A stretch of DNA of 44,949 nucleotides from Calditrichaceae bacterium (lineage in GTDB: Bacteria; Calditrichota; Calditrichia; Calditrichales; Calditrichaceae): positions 1 to 44,949 of the forward strand of contig JANTHG010000002.1 in the NCBI GenBank assembly GCA_024762535.1, written 5' to 3'. The notes under the pieces were generated by a model. The model was given only the letters and a program-made list of their open reading frames with translations, did not search any database and was not told the DNA's origin. Of this stretch, positions 10,685 through 20,368 are shown one piece after another. Within the stretch, counting starts at the first letter, position 1; every line of letters begins with the position of its first letter. The translations under genes were made by a program, and so were the position numbers.

Positions 10685-12880
10685 ATGGCTAAAGAAAACG
10701 ACACTGTTTTATTGCAGAAATTGCATAAACGCTTTGATCCCATGTATGGAGAAATTCTCCGTAAAATGCGTTTATATTGTCGCGACATGGATATTCAGGC
10801 TCTGAATAAAGCTTATAACCTGGGCATGGAAGCGCACAGGCATCAAAAGCGCCAATCCGGTGAGCCCTATTTTGACCATTGTATGAATGTGGCGCTGATT
10901 TTGGCGGACCTGCGCATGGACAAGGCAACCATTATTGCCGGCCTTCTTCATGATACGGTTGAAGATACGGATGTAACCTTAGAGGAAATTCGTGATGAAT
11001 TTGGTGATACGGTAGCGCTTTTAGTGGACGGCGTTACGAAGATGAGCAGCGTAAAATTCCAGAGTAAGGAAGCCCGCCAGGCCGAGACCTTTCGTAAGAT
11101 GCTGCTTTCAATGGCTAAAGATATACGTGTTATTATTATCAAATTTGCCGACCGATTGCACAATATGCGTACATTACAGCATGTACCGGAAAATAAACGT
11201 GAACGTATAGCCGTTGAAACAAGGGATGTGTACGCACCTTTAGCCCACCGACTTGGTATTGCTCGTATCAAAACAGAATTGGAAGATTTGGCCCTTAAAC
11301 ACACAAACGAAAAGGCGTACCGGGATTTAAGTAAAAAGATAAAAGTTTCTAAAGCGCGTCGTCAGGCATATATCCGCGAAGTTACTGCTCCTATTGAAAA
11401 GGAATTAAAGAAACATGATTTGGAAGCTGGTATTTCCGGAAGACCTAAATCTTTCTTTAGTATTTATAATAAAATGGAAAAACGCAATCGTCCCTTCGAA
11501 GAGATATACGACTTATTAGCGATTCGTATTATAGTAGATAAAATCGAACAATGTTACTATGTCCTAGGCTTGGTACACAGCCTCTATCTGCCCGTGTACG
11601 ACCGCTTTAAAGATTATATCGCGATGCCTAAAATAAACGGGTACCAATCTCTTCATACTACGGTTGTTGGCCCAAAAGGTAGGATGGTGGAAATTCAGAT
11701 CCGGACCCAGTCCATGCACGAAATGGCCGAAGATGGAATTGCTGCCCATTGGAAGTACAAAGAAGGCGGGAAGGAAGAACGCAGTCAGTTTGAAGAACAT
11801 TTAAACTGGGTTAAAGATTTATTAGATCGTCAGATGCAGGAAAAAGATCCTGACGATTTTATGGAAAGCCTTAAAATCGATTTATTCCAGGATGAAGTAT
11901 TTGTGTTTAGTCCCAGGGGAGATCTAATTAAGTTACCTAAAGGATCCACTCCCATTGATTTTGCTTATGCCATTCATACCAATGTGGGGAATCAGTGTAT
12001 TGCCGCTAAAGTCAATGGTAAAATTGTTGCTCTGCGTACACCTCTAAAAAGCGGACAACAGGTGGAAATAATTACATCTCATAATCAAAAACCCAATCAG
12101 GACTGGCTTGCTGTTGTAAAAACCAGTAAAGCAAGACATTGGATAAAAAAGATTTTACGGGAAGAACAGAAGCTGCAAACGCTTCAGATTGGTTCCGAAA
12201 TTCTAACCAAATACCTGAAGAAACATAAACTATCACCGGATAATCCTAAGGTTTCTGAATTGCTGGGAGAGTTTGGCTTTCAGGATTTGGATAGCCTTAA
12301 GTTTGCCATCGGACGTGGTGATTTTTTAGTTGAAAATCTTGGCAAAAAACTCTTCCCTGAACCTGAAGAAAAGAAAAAAAATGACAATTTTTTTGTCAAA
12401 TATCTTCGACGTGCACGCAGCGAAAGCGGGATTCGTGTTCAGGGTATCGATAATATGCTGATTCATTTTGCCAAATGTTGTCAGCCTGTTCCGGGAGATA
12501 GAATTATTGGGTATCTGACCAGAGGAAAAGGTGTTACTATTCATCGAACTGATTGTAAAAATATGATCAAATTATATGAAGATAAAGAACGTATTATCGA
12601 TGTGGAATGGGATATTGCGGATCAACAGAAATTTCAGGTACATCTTTCCATTTTGGGAGAAGACCGAAAAAATTTACTCAAAGATATAACGCAATGCGTT
12701 TCCAAACAGGAAATAAACATTATCGGTGTTTCATTTAAAGTGGAAGATATGTATGCAAAAGGACAGTTGGATGTTGAGATTACCGATCTGCAACATTTGA
12801 CTAAAATAATGAAAAATATCCGCAAAATATCCGGTGTATTTACTGTTGAACGCTTAGACGACACATCCCAGCTTACGTAA
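10685..12880 (+). CDS. Bifunctional (p)ppGpp synthetase/hydrolase, RelA/SpoT family
   Basis: HD domain GLLHDTVEDTDVTLEEI intact; synthetase motif IYNKMEKRNRPFEEIYDLLAIRII and GYQSLHTTVVGP; TGS and ACT C-terminal regions. ATG at 10685 preferred over the track's upstream TTG at 10676. Confidence 0.95.
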   Translation: MAKENDTVLLQKLHKRFDPMYGEILRKMRLYCRDMDIQALNKAYNLGMEAHRHQKRQSGEPYFDHCMNVALILADLRMDKATIIAGLLHDTVEDTDVTLEEIRDEFGDTVALLVDGVTKMSSVKFQSKEARQAETFRKMLLSMAKDIRVIIIKFADRLHNMRTLQHVPENKRERIAVETRDVYAPLAHRLGIARIKTELEDLALKHTNEKAYRDLSKKIKVSKARRQAYIREVTAPIEKELKKHDLEAGISGRPKSFFSIYNKMEKRNRPFEEIYDLLAIRIIVDKIEQCYYVLGLVHSLYLPVYDRFKDYIAMPKINGYQSLHTTVVGPKGRMVEIQIRTQSMHEMAEDGIAAHWKYKEGGKEERSQFEEHLNWVKDLLDRQMQEKDPDDFMESLKIDLFQDEVFVFSPRGDLIKLPKGSTPIDFAYAIHTNVGNQCIAAKVNGKIVALRTPLKSGQQVEIITSHNQKPNQDWLAVVKTSKARHWIKKILREEQKLQTLQIGSEILTKYLKKHKLSPDNPKVSELLGEFGFQDLDSLKFAIGRGDFLVENLGKKLFPEPEEKKKNDNFFVKYLRRARSESGIRVQGIDNMLIHFAKCCQPVPGDRIIGYLTRGKGVTIHRTDCKNMIKLYEDKERIIDVEWDIADQQKFQVHLSILGEDRKNLLKDITQCVSKQEINIIGVSFKVEDMYAKGQLDVEITDLQHLTKIMKNIRKISGVFTVERLDDTSQLT

Positions 12881-12964
12881 TTTCTTGAATTTCATTGTAT
12901 TCATTCTTAGCTTTTACTATTCAATACAGTGCGTTAGTTAAAACGAACAGAAAGGAAGAACACT

Positions 12965-13432
12965 GTGGAATACGTTTATTTAACCGCAGAAGGTTTAGAA
13001 AAATTAAAAAATACATTGCATGAATTAAAATTCGTAAAACGGCCTGAAATATCGCAAAAAGTTGCCACAGCCCGTGATCATGGTGATCTGAAAGAAAATG
13101 CCGAATATCATGCCGCACGTGAAGAATTATCCTTAATAGAAACCAAAATCCAGGATATGCAGGATCGATTGGCGCGCGCCCGATTGATAGACGCCTCGGA
13201 AATTAACACCGAAGAAGTATCCATTTTAAACACTGTAAAAGTTAAAGATCTGAAGCGAGGTAGAGAGTACCGCTACGTTTTGGTCTCTGCTGAAGAAGCA
13301 GATATAAAGCAGGATAAAATTTCCATTGCTTCACCGGTAGGGAAAGGATTGCTTGGTAAAAAAGTAGGTGATATTGCCGAAATTCAGGTACCGGCCGGCT
13401 TGCTTCGCTATGAAATTTTATCGATTGAGTAA
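12965..13432 (+). CDS. greA: Transcription elongation factor GreA
   Basis: YLTAEGLEKLKNTLHELK...RPEISQKVATARDHGDLKENAEYHAAREELSLIE; GTG start. Confidence 0.96.
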   Translation: MEYVYLTAEGLEKLKNTLHELKFVKRPEISQKVATARDHGDLKENAEYHAAREELSLIETKIQDMQDRLARARLIDASEINTEEVSILNTVKVKDLKRGREYRYVLVSAEEADIKQDKISIASPVGKGLLGKKVGDIAEIQVPAGLLRYEILSIE

Positions 13433-13523
13433 ATTATGCGCAACCAATTCGTTTTTTTTACGTCTTAAAGAGAAAATGCCAAAAATTTGCTAAACAGGTT
13501 TCATAAGAAAAGAGAAATAATCC

Positions 13524-14249
13524 ATGATTGAAAGTTCACACACTGAAAATGTAAAACGCCTTTATCGGTCGCATGCGGACCGGATGTTGGCCGGTGTGTG
13601 CGGCGGTATGGCGGAATATTTTTCTATTGACCCGGTTCTGATGCGTGTTCTATGGGTCATTATTACCTTGTTTGGCGGCGTCGGCCTTTTATTGTACATA
13701 GCTGCAGCCATCATCATTCCCCAGGACAATGAAGGCGGAGAAACTTCTATTGGAACGAATTCTACCACACGTCAGCATAGCGATAAAACCTTGTTTTGGG
13801 GAGCATTGCTGGTAATCGTTGGAATGGGATTGATTTTAAGACAATTTGGCGTCTTTACCTATTTTTCAATGATGCACATTCCCTGGCAACTAATTTGGGC
13901 AATCCTTTTAATTTTGTTGGGACTGTACATTATGTTGTACCGTAGTCAGCAAAGCGTTGATCCAAAGCCATTTAATGATCCGAAATCAGAGTCCTCTTCA
14001 CAAAGCAATGATGCTGCCCCAAAAGATAAACAAATATATCGTTCACGCAGTAACAAGATGATAGCCGGTGTTTGCGGAGGATTGGCTGAGCATTTCAATA
14101 TGGACCCAACAGTTATGCGACTGATTTATGTTCTTTTGTCCACAGCTTCCATTGGGATGGGACTGGTGGTTTATATTGTTCTGGCTTTTGTATTCCCCGA
14201 ACGACCTTACGAGATATCCGATAATCCGGAAAGTGAATACCACTCATGA
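13524..14249 (+). CDS. Membrane protein with two PspC domains
   Basis: Two PspC units: LYRSHADRMLAGVCGGMAEYFSIDPVLMRVLWVIITL... and IYRSRSNKMIAGVCGGLAEHFNMDPTVMRLIYVLLS... Confidence 0.9.
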   Translation: MIESSHTENVKRLYRSHADRMLAGVCGGMAEYFSIDPVLMRVLWVIITLFGGVGLLLYIAAAIIIPQDNEGGETSIGTNSTTRQHSDKTLFWGALLVIVGMGLILRQFGVFTYFSMMHIPWQLIWAILLILLGLYIMLYRSQQSVDPKPFNDPKSESSSQSNDAAPKDKQIYRSRSNKMIAGVCGGLAEHFNMDPTVMRLIYVLLSTASIGMGLVVYIVLAFVFPERPYEISDNPESEYHS

Positions 14250-14809
14250 AACGGTCAAACATGAAACGCTCTAACTGGAGCGCCTGGCTGATGATTGGTT
14301 TGGGTGTCGCACTATTGTTAAACCATTTTAATCTGCTCGAAAATAATCGCGTAACAAGCGCTCTTATTTTATCTGCTTTTCTAGTATTTGTTTTTATTAA
14401 ACGCGCCCAACAACACGCGTTGCATAAAGGAATCATCGGCTCGGTTTTTTTTACTTCCTTGTTCATAATTATACTGTTTATGAAAATGGGTTGGCTGCCT
14501 GTGGATGACCGGCTTGGCAGCGGACTCGTTCTGCTGGCGCTGGGTTTCGCCAATCTGGTTTACTATTTTATTACGAAATTAAAAATTACTAACTTAGTGT
14601 ACGCGCTTGTATTATTTGTGATAGGCATTCCGTTTGTAGTTAGTTATTTTAAATGGATGGAAGCCTGGGAATTAGAATCGATTTACACAGTCTACTGGCC
14701 TGTGCTCTTAATTATCATAGGGTTGGCCATATTAGCAGATAGCCTGTTTAAACGGGCTGCTCTCCGACGTAAGCTAAATAATTCTTCATCCGATTTTCTG
14801 GAAAAATAA
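14246..14809 (+). CDS. Multi-pass membrane protein (LiaI/DUF5668-like), coupled to the PspC gene
   Basis: ATGA overlap with the upstream gene; repeated WSAWLMIGLGVALLLNHFNL / YWPVLLIIIGLAILADSLF hydrophobic units. Confidence 0.65.
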   Translation: MKRSNMKRSNWSAWLMIGLGVALLLNHFNLLENNRVTSALILSAFLVFVFIKRAQQHALHKGIIGSVFFTSLFIIILFMKMGWLPVDDRLGSGLVLLALGFANLVYYFITKLKITNLVYALVLFVIGIPFVVSYFKWMEAWELESIYTVYWPVLLIIIGLAILADSLFKRAALRRKLNNSSSDFLEK

Positions 14810-14811
14810 GA

Positions 14812-16068
14812 ATGCCCCGAATTCATGCTCATTTAAAATTGCCGGGTGATAAATCTATATCACACCGCGCAGCTCTGTTTGCCGCATTGCGCTATGGAGA
14901 AAGCCGATTCCAAAATTTTAATTTCAATCAGGATTGCAGCGCCACTTTGAATTGCCTGCAGGAATTAGGAATATCGTGGCAGTTTGAAAATAAAACCTTA
15001 CGTGTTTTTGGTAAACATCCAGAACAATGGAAGCAACCATTAACCATTCTAAACGCACAAAATTCGGGTACAACCGCCCGATTGCTCAGCGGCATTCTGG
15101 TAACGCTGCCCTTTGAAACCCGCTTAAGCGGAGATGCTTCTTTACAAAAACGGCCCATGGGGCGGATTTTGGACCCTTTACAGGAAATGGGTGCGGAAAT
15201 CATTTCGGCTGACCGCTTTTTACCATTACAGTTTAAACCGGTACGTTCCTTGCGTGGTATGCGCTACAAATTGCCTGTGGCTAGTGCACAGGTTAAATCG
15301 GCGCTATTGCTGGCCGGGTTGTTTGCAGAAGGGACAACGGAAGTTGTGGAAAGCATTCCGTCCCGCGATCATACAGAGCGTATGTTGCAATTAATCAAAC
15401 AAGATAACACCGATGGTACGGTCTCTATTTTTAGTAATTCTCAAGACGAAATACCTGATGTATCCATGACCATTCCGGGTGATATCTCTTCAGCCGCCTT
15501 TTTTATCGCTGCCACGCTCGTTATGCCAGATTCGGATCTGATATTGGAACATGTTTCACTCAATCCCACCCGTGATGGCATCCTGCGTGTGCTGCAAGCT
15601 ATGGGCGGGCAAATCGAAACCCGGGAGACCATTGCGTTCCCGGAACCAGCTGGTACGATTCGTGCACGAACCTCGAAGCTCGTGAATCATGCTATTCCGA
15701 ATGAATGGATTGCCAACATTATTGACGAAATCCCCATTCTTGCCGTGTTGGCAACCCAGGCAGACGGTCCATTTAGTATCCGCAATGCTAAAGAATTGCG
15801 TTTTAAAGAATCCGATCGTATTTCCAAGATGGTGCAGAATTTCCGGACCATCGGTGTGGAAGTGCAGGAGTTTGAAGACGGTTTTGCTTTCGACGGACCG
15901 GTCAAGCTGCGTGGCGGCGCTGTTCAAACGGCAGGCGATCACCGGATTGCCATGGCGTTTGCGATTGCCGATTTGTTCACAGACGAATCGATTCAGTTGG
16001 ACGATCCGGACTGTGTAGCGGTTTCATTCCCTGAGTTTTGGGATATACTTCAACGCATCGTTCAATAA
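14812..16068 (+). CDS. aroA: 3-phosphoshikimate 1-carboxyvinyltransferase
   Basis: LPGDKSISHRAALFAAL, NAQNSGTTARLLSGIL, LRFKESDRI, GDHRIAMAFAIA. Confidence 0.96.
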   Translation: MPRIHAHLKLPGDKSISHRAALFAALRYGESRFQNFNFNQDCSATLNCLQELGISWQFENKTLRVFGKHPEQWKQPLTILNAQNSGTTARLLSGILVTLPFETRLSGDASLQKRPMGRILDPLQEMGAEIISADRFLPLQFKPVRSLRGMRYKLPVASAQVKSALLLAGLFAEGTTEVVESIPSRDHTERMLQLIKQDNTDGTVSIFSNSQDEIPDVSMTIPGDISSAAFFIAATLVMPDSDLILEHVSLNPTRDGILRVLQAMGGQIETRETIAFPEPAGTIRARTSKLVNHAIPNEWIANIIDEIPILAVLATQADGPFSIRNAKELRFKESDRISKMVQNFRTIGVEVQEFEDGFAFDGPVKLRGGAVQTAGDHRIAMAFAIADLFTDESIQLDDPDCVAVSFPEFWDILQRIVQ

Positions 16069-16901
16069 TGTCTGAAATAAAACAAAAATATGCTATTTTG
16101 GGTTATCCCTTAGCCCACTCCTTATCGCCTGGTATTCACAATGCTGCTTTTAGCGATTGGAAAATAAAAGCCTTTTATGAAAGAAGGCCTATTCCACCTG
16201 CGGATTTTTCCCAAACAATTCAAAAACTAAAGAAAGAAAGCTGGGGAGGGTTTAATGTAACTATTCCTTTTAAGCAACGCATTATTCCATTTTTAGACCG
16301 CATCGATCCGCTTGCCGAAAAAATAGGTGCTGTTAATACCATAAAGGTTGACAAATTAGGGAGGTGGGTCGGTTTTAACACGGATTATATAGGCTTCCTA
16401 AAACCGCTGGAAGTTCATGCGAAATCTATCCATTCCTGCTTGATTATAGGATCGGGCGGCGTGGCCAGAGCGGTGGCATTTGGAATTCTCGATACTATAA
16501 CCCCTAAATCCCTAACTATTCTTAATCGCACAGCTGCAAAGGCTAAAAACTTAATTGACAGCTTGAGAAAATATAAAGCAATACATTATAAATATGGCTC
16601 ACTTGATTATGGTTCTAAGCAAAAATATGATTTGATAGTAAATGCTACCTCGGTTGGTATGACAGGGTTTGAGAATGATGTCCCTATTGAGATAGCTGAT
16701 AAGGTGTCAAAAAGCACTATCGTTTACGAGATAATCTACAAACCACTTCAAACTCCTTTACTCAAAAAAGCCAGTTCAATGGGGTTGATTACTTTTAACG
16801 GTTGGCCAATGCTTATTTATCAGGCTGAGGCTGCTTTTAAAATTTGGACTGGGAAGCCATACAGTTCTGAATTACTGTACTCTCTTCTGAATAAATTTTA
16901 A
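16068..16901 (+). CDS. aroE: Shikimate dehydrogenase
   Basis: YAILGYPLAHSLSPGIHNAAF, GGFNVTIPFKQ, GAVNTIK, GFNTDYIGF, IGSGGVARAVAFGI, NATSVGM. Start ATG at 16068 overlaps the aroA stop (TAATG); the track start at 16038 lies inside aroA. Confidence 0.95.
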   Translation: MSEIKQKYAILGYPLAHSLSPGIHNAAFSDWKIKAFYERRPIPPADFSQTIQKLKKESWGGFNVTIPFKQRIIPFLDRIDPLAEKIGAVNTIKVDKLGRWVGFNTDYIGFLKPLEVHAKSIHSCLIIGSGGVARAVAFGILDTITPKSLTILNRTAAKAKNLIDSLRKYKAIHYKYGSLDYGSKQKYDLIVNATSVGMTGFENDVPIEIADKVSKSTIVYEIIYKPLQTPLLKKASSMGLITFNGWPMLIYQAEAAFKIWTGKPYSSELLYSLLNKF

Positions 16902-16944
16902 TTTGCATTGAAATTCATAACATGATAAAATTTTAAAACAATGC

Positions 16945-19386
16945 TCAGTTTTTATCTTCATTTTCTTCATTATTTTCTTTTTTTTCCAAATCACCTAAAT
17001 TTTTGCGAAAATGGTGGGCCGTACGTGCAAACTCAATTAACCGTTTTTGAACTTTATCGAAAATAGAATCTTTGGTAAAGCTGCCATCTTTGTGGATAAA
17101 GCCACACTTAGCGCCAGTTAGAATCTGAATTCCTTCTTCTATATGCGATACTGAAAAAATGCGAAAATCGCCTTTTTCTACAGCTTCAATCACTGCTTCA
17201 CTCAGTAAAAGATTCCGTTCGTTTGCTTTGGGAATAATCACTCCCTGGCTGCCGGTGATTCCACGCGATTGGCAGACCTTAAAAAATCCTTCTATTTTTT
17301 CATTTACGCCACCAATTGCCTGCACTTCACCTTTTTGATTGACCGAACCGGTTACAGCGATTCCCTGATCAATGGGGATGCCGGATAGGGAAGAGAGTAG
17401 GGCGTATAATTCAGTGGAAGAAGCGCTGTCCCCGTCTATCATGCCGTAGTTTTGTTCAAAAGTTATAGTAGCTGAAAAAGAAAGTGGCATGGTTTGACCA
17501 AATTTCTGACTAAAATATCCATTTAGCACAAGCATACCTTTATCATGGATTTTCCCGCTGAGTTTGGCTTCCCGTTCAATATTAACAATTCCACGACCGC
17601 CAATAAAGGTATTTACCGTGATGCGCGATGGGCGACCAAATGAATAGTCGCCTAAATTATACACAGCTAATCCGTTAACCTGTCCCACTACCGAACCTTT
17701 CACAGCAATTTTAACGGATTTATCCAGAATGGACTCGTGTACTTTTTCTTCAACTAAATTATGACGGTATATTTTTTGTTCAATAGCATACAGAACCTGC
17801 GGGCGACCTACCATTTTTTTTCGTTTTTTCTTGGCCCAGAATGATGCTTCCCGGATAATTTTGACGACTTCACCGAAGCGAATGGATAATTTGTTTTGGT
17901 CACCGGATAAACGAAAACCATATTCAAGTACTGCTGTTACGCCACTCCGATCGAATGGCAGCAGATTTTCTTCTTGAACAACCCGTGAAATAAAACGGAT
18001 ATATTTTTTTAACGCTTGTTTGGTGTTTTTTACTTCGTTGTCGAAATCGGCGCGCACTTTAAATATCTTACGGAATTCGTCATCATTATTATGAAGCAGA
18101 CGATAAACATAAGAATTACCGATCAGAACCACTTTTATGTTTAGAGGAACCGGATCCGGTCTTAAAGAGACTGTAGAAGTGTAACCGTAATATGTATTCA
18201 TATCCTCGATGCGTAAATTCTTGGAACGTAAGGCCCGTTTTAATGCTTCGTAAGCAAAGGGGTGTTTTAAGAGCTGTTCAGCATCCAAAATCAAATAACC
18301 ACCATTAGCTGCCAATACGGAACCTGGTTTGATCATAGTGTAATCTGTGTAAATATAGCCCTGATACGACTTTTTTTCGATACGGCCAAATAGGTTTGTG
18401 TAAGTTGGGTTTGTTTCATAAATAACAGGAGCACCTTTTTGTCGCGCGTTATCGATTAAGATATTTACTTGATATTTATTAAGCGCGGGCGGCATGGACT
18501 GGTTTGGATTCGGAACTTCTTCTTCGGATTCTGTAAGTCCCGCAAATTCAAGGACATTATCTATGATATGTTCAGCAGCCTCTTTCAAATAAGCAACCAC
18601 ATCCGGGCAATGATTGTATAATTCCAGCATCTCTTCAAAATGATTTTCGATTACAAATCGGGCGGCTTCCTCATTGAGGTCATCAATCTGTTCGGCGAGT
18701 TTGCGGTCTAAAATATTGGCAGCGCGGATCATTTGCTTTAACAGTTTTTGCACGGTCGTAGCATGCGCATTAATCGATTCGCGTTCTTCAGTAGAGAGGG
18801 AAGCGAAGCCGTCGTCACTGATTTCTTCTCCGTTTAACAGCGGAATGGTAGCAAAGCCCATACTAGTACTTTTAATCCGGATTTGTAAAGCAGCCGCTTT
18901 TTGTTCCACTTCGCTATATAAATGCTGTTTGGCCTTTTGAATGCTTTCCACAATTTCATTTTTTCGTTCTGCGTAAGTCTTGGATTCAAATGTTTTTTGC
19001 AGTTCATTGGAAAGATTAAAAATGAGCCGATTCATTCGCTTCTTAAACCGGATAGCCTGCCCTGCATCCATACGCAGCGCTTTGGGTTCATCCGGAGAAT
19101 TAAAATTATAGACAAAGAGCCAGTCCGATGGAGCCGGTAATGATTTTGCGCTTTTATTTAATAAATCCTGAACAATCGTCGTCCTCCCCGTACCATAGCT
19201 ACCCGTGGCAAATATATTATATCCCGAATCATCAATTTCCAGTGCAAATTGAATAGAAGATACAGCGCGTTCCTGACCGATAACAGAAGTTAGCGGTTGA
19301 ATTTCTTCTGTGGTAGAGAAGGGGATGGTATCCAGATTGACTATTTTTTTTAGAGATGCTGCAGGAATCACACAATTTCGATTCAT
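16945..19386 (-). CDS. Lon-family ATP-dependent protease with AAA_32-type ATPase domain
   Basis: IFATGSYGTGRTTIVQDLL P-loop; C-terminal Lon protease region SFSATITFEQNYGMIDGDSASSTELYALLSSLSGIPIDQGIAVTGSVNQKGEVQAIGGVNEKIEGFF. Confidence 0.92.
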   Translation of the reverse strand: MNRNCVIPAASLKKIVNLDTIPFSTTEEIQPLTSVIGQERAVSSIQFALEIDDSGYNIFATGSYGTGRTTIVQDLLNKSAKSLPAPSDWLFVYNFNSPDEPKALRMDAGQAIRFKKRMNRLIFNLSNELQKTFESKTYAERKNEIVESIQKAKQHLYSEVEQKAAALQIRIKSTSMGFATIPLLNGEEISDDGFASLSTEERESINAHATTVQKLLKQMIRAANILDRKLAEQIDDLNEEAARFVIENHFEEMLELYNHCPDVVAYLKEAAEHIIDNVLEFAGLTESEEEVPNPNQSMPPALNKYQVNILIDNARQKGAPVIYETNPTYTNLFGRIEKKSYQGYIYTDYTMIKPGSVLAANGGYLILDAEQLLKHPFAYEALKRALRSKNLRIEDMNTYYGYTSTVSLRPDPVPLNIKVVLIGNSYVYRLLHNNDDEFRKIFKVRADFDNEVKNTKQALKKYIRFISRVVQEENLLPFDRSGVTAVLEYGFRLSGDQNKLSIRFGEVVKIIREASFWAKKKRKKMVGRPQVLYAIEQKIYRHNLVEEKVHESILDKSVKIAVKGSVVGQVNGLAVYNLGDYSFGRPSRITVNTFIGGRGIVNIEREAKLSGKIHDKGMLVLNGYFSQKFGQTMPLSFSATITFEQNYGMIDGDSASSTELYALLSSLSGIPIDQGIAVTGSVNQKGEVQAIGGVNEKIEGFFKVCQSRGITGSQGVIIPKANERNLLLSEAVIEAVEKGDFRIFSVSHIEEGIQILTGAKCGFIHKDGSFTKDSIFDKVQKRLIEFARTAHHFRKNLGDLEKKENNEENEDKN

Positions 19387-19540
19387 TATATATACCTCGC
19401 AGGTTGGCTGATTGATGTCAGAAGCGTAATATAATCTTTTTGTAAAACATAAAAAAAATACAGATAGTTTTTTTCTGAAACAACTATTTCAATATTTTTG
19501 TTGAATCATATTCGATAATCCATTAAAATTCAACTTTTAG

Positions 19541-19631
19541 GGGAGTAGTTGGGGCCCGGTGGCCCCCCCGGCCTTCAAAGCCGTGCGAGTCCGGCAAACG
19601 GATTGGTGGGTTCGACTCCCATGTACTCCCG
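19541..19631 (+). tRNA. selC: tRNA-Sec(UCA), anticodon at 19575..19577
   Basis: Acceptor GGGAGTA/TACTCCC; 6-bp D stem GGGGCC-CGGT-GGCCCC with 4-nt loop; anticodon loop CTTCAAA; long variable arm AGTCCG-GCAAA-CGGATT; T arm TGGG-TTCGACT-CCCA; discriminator G. The arrangement parallels E. coli selC. Confidence 0.95.
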
Positions 19632-19633
19632 CT

Positions 19634-19667
19634 AAGCGTCTTTGGATTTTCTCAAAGGCGCTTTTTT
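19634..19667 (+). terminator. Intrinsic terminator after tRNA-Sec
   Basis: AAGCGTCTTTG-gattttct-CAAAGGCGCTT followed by TTTT. Confidence 0.8.
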
Positions 19668-19875
19668 ATTTGAAATGAAGATAAGTGATGTGTTTTTCAT
19701 TTGTAATTATCGAATAATGCAGACTTGACAACCCCCTATTCCACTTTGCTAAGGGGAAATCAGGTTCAACAACAATATGGTTTCTTGATTACGAAGGGCA
19801 GCTGTTCAATTAAACCTAAAGTTTTTTTTGCAAACGACGAATTTCGTATTAGAACAAAACAAGGAGGTTCGTCCT

Positions 19876-19974
19876 ATGTCATTCAAAATAAGACTTCAGT
19901 TTCTACTCATCCGTTACCTGGAAATCCCGTTCGTATATTTAAAAGCATCTCTGCACAGGCTTGCTAAAAATTAA
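19876..19974 (+). CDS. Candidate 32-aa basic small protein (MSFKIRLQFLLIRYLEIPFVYLKASLHRLAKN)
   Basis: ATG 8 nt after a perfect AGGAGG (19862..19867); lies between tRNA-Sec and tRNA-Tyr; no homology evidence available. Confidence 0.35.
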   Translation: MSFKIRLQFLLIRYLEIPFVYLKASLHRLAKN

Positions 19975-20006
19975 ACAAAAAAAATGAATATATTTGCAAC
20001 TTCCTC

Positions 20007-20036
20007 TTGACTTAAATCAAAAGCATTCTGTATATT
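20007..20036 (+). promoter_or_regulatory. Sigma70-type promoter of tRNA-Tyr
   Basis: TTGACT - 18 nt - TATATT, -10 ends 17 nt before the tRNA 5' end. Confidence 0.7.
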
Positions 20037-20053
20037 AATCGCCTCGAAAAAAT

Positions 20054-20137
20054 GGGGAGGTTGCGGAGTGGTCAAACGCAACAGACTGTAAATCTGTCGA
20101 CTGAATGTCTTCGGAGGTTCGAATCCTCCCCTCCCCA
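20054..20137 (+). tRNA. tRNA-Tyr(GUA)
   Basis: GGGGAGG/CCTCCCC acceptor, CAGACTGTAAATCTG anticodon arm, variable arm, GGAGGTTCGAATCCTCC T arm. Confidence 0.95.
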
Positions 20138-20141
20138 CAAG

Positions 20142-20167
20142 AAAGCCCCGCATGCGGGGCTTTTTTT
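20142..20167 (+). terminator. Intrinsic terminator after tRNA-Tyr
   Basis: AAAGCCCCGCATGCGGGGCTTTTTTT. Confidence 0.85.
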
Positions 20168-20240
20168 ATGGTAAAATCTAACATGCATTTTTTGTTGATT
20201 TTATTCATCTTATATTTTAAATTGCATAATTAAAATTGTT

Positions 20241-20318
20241 GGGGCGGTAGCTCAGTCTGGTTAGAGCGCTACGTTGACATCGTAGAGGTCGAGAGTTCGA
20301 GTCTCCCTCGTCCCACCA
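20241..20318 (+). tRNA. tRNA-Val(GAC), with encoded CCA
   Basis: GGGGCGGTAGCTCAGTCTGGTTAGAGCGCTACGTTGACATCGTAGAGGTCGAGAGTTCGAGTCTCCCTCGTCCCACCA; anticodon GAC. Confidence 0.93.
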
Positions 20319-20321
20319 AAG

Positions 20322-20349
20322 ACCACGAGTGGTTCTCGTGGTTTGTTGT
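20322..20349 (+). terminator. Terminator-like hairpin between tRNA-Val and thrS
   Basis: ACCACGAG-tggtt-CTCGTGGT followed by TTGTTGT; U tract is imperfect. Confidence 0.55.
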
Positions 20350-20368
20350 TTATAAATTGAGGTTTATT

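Noticed and set aside
19725-19967. 80-aa ORF downstream of tRNA-Sec
   Set aside because: No ribosome site or recognisable domain; the shorter ORF at 19876 in another frame has a much better SD.
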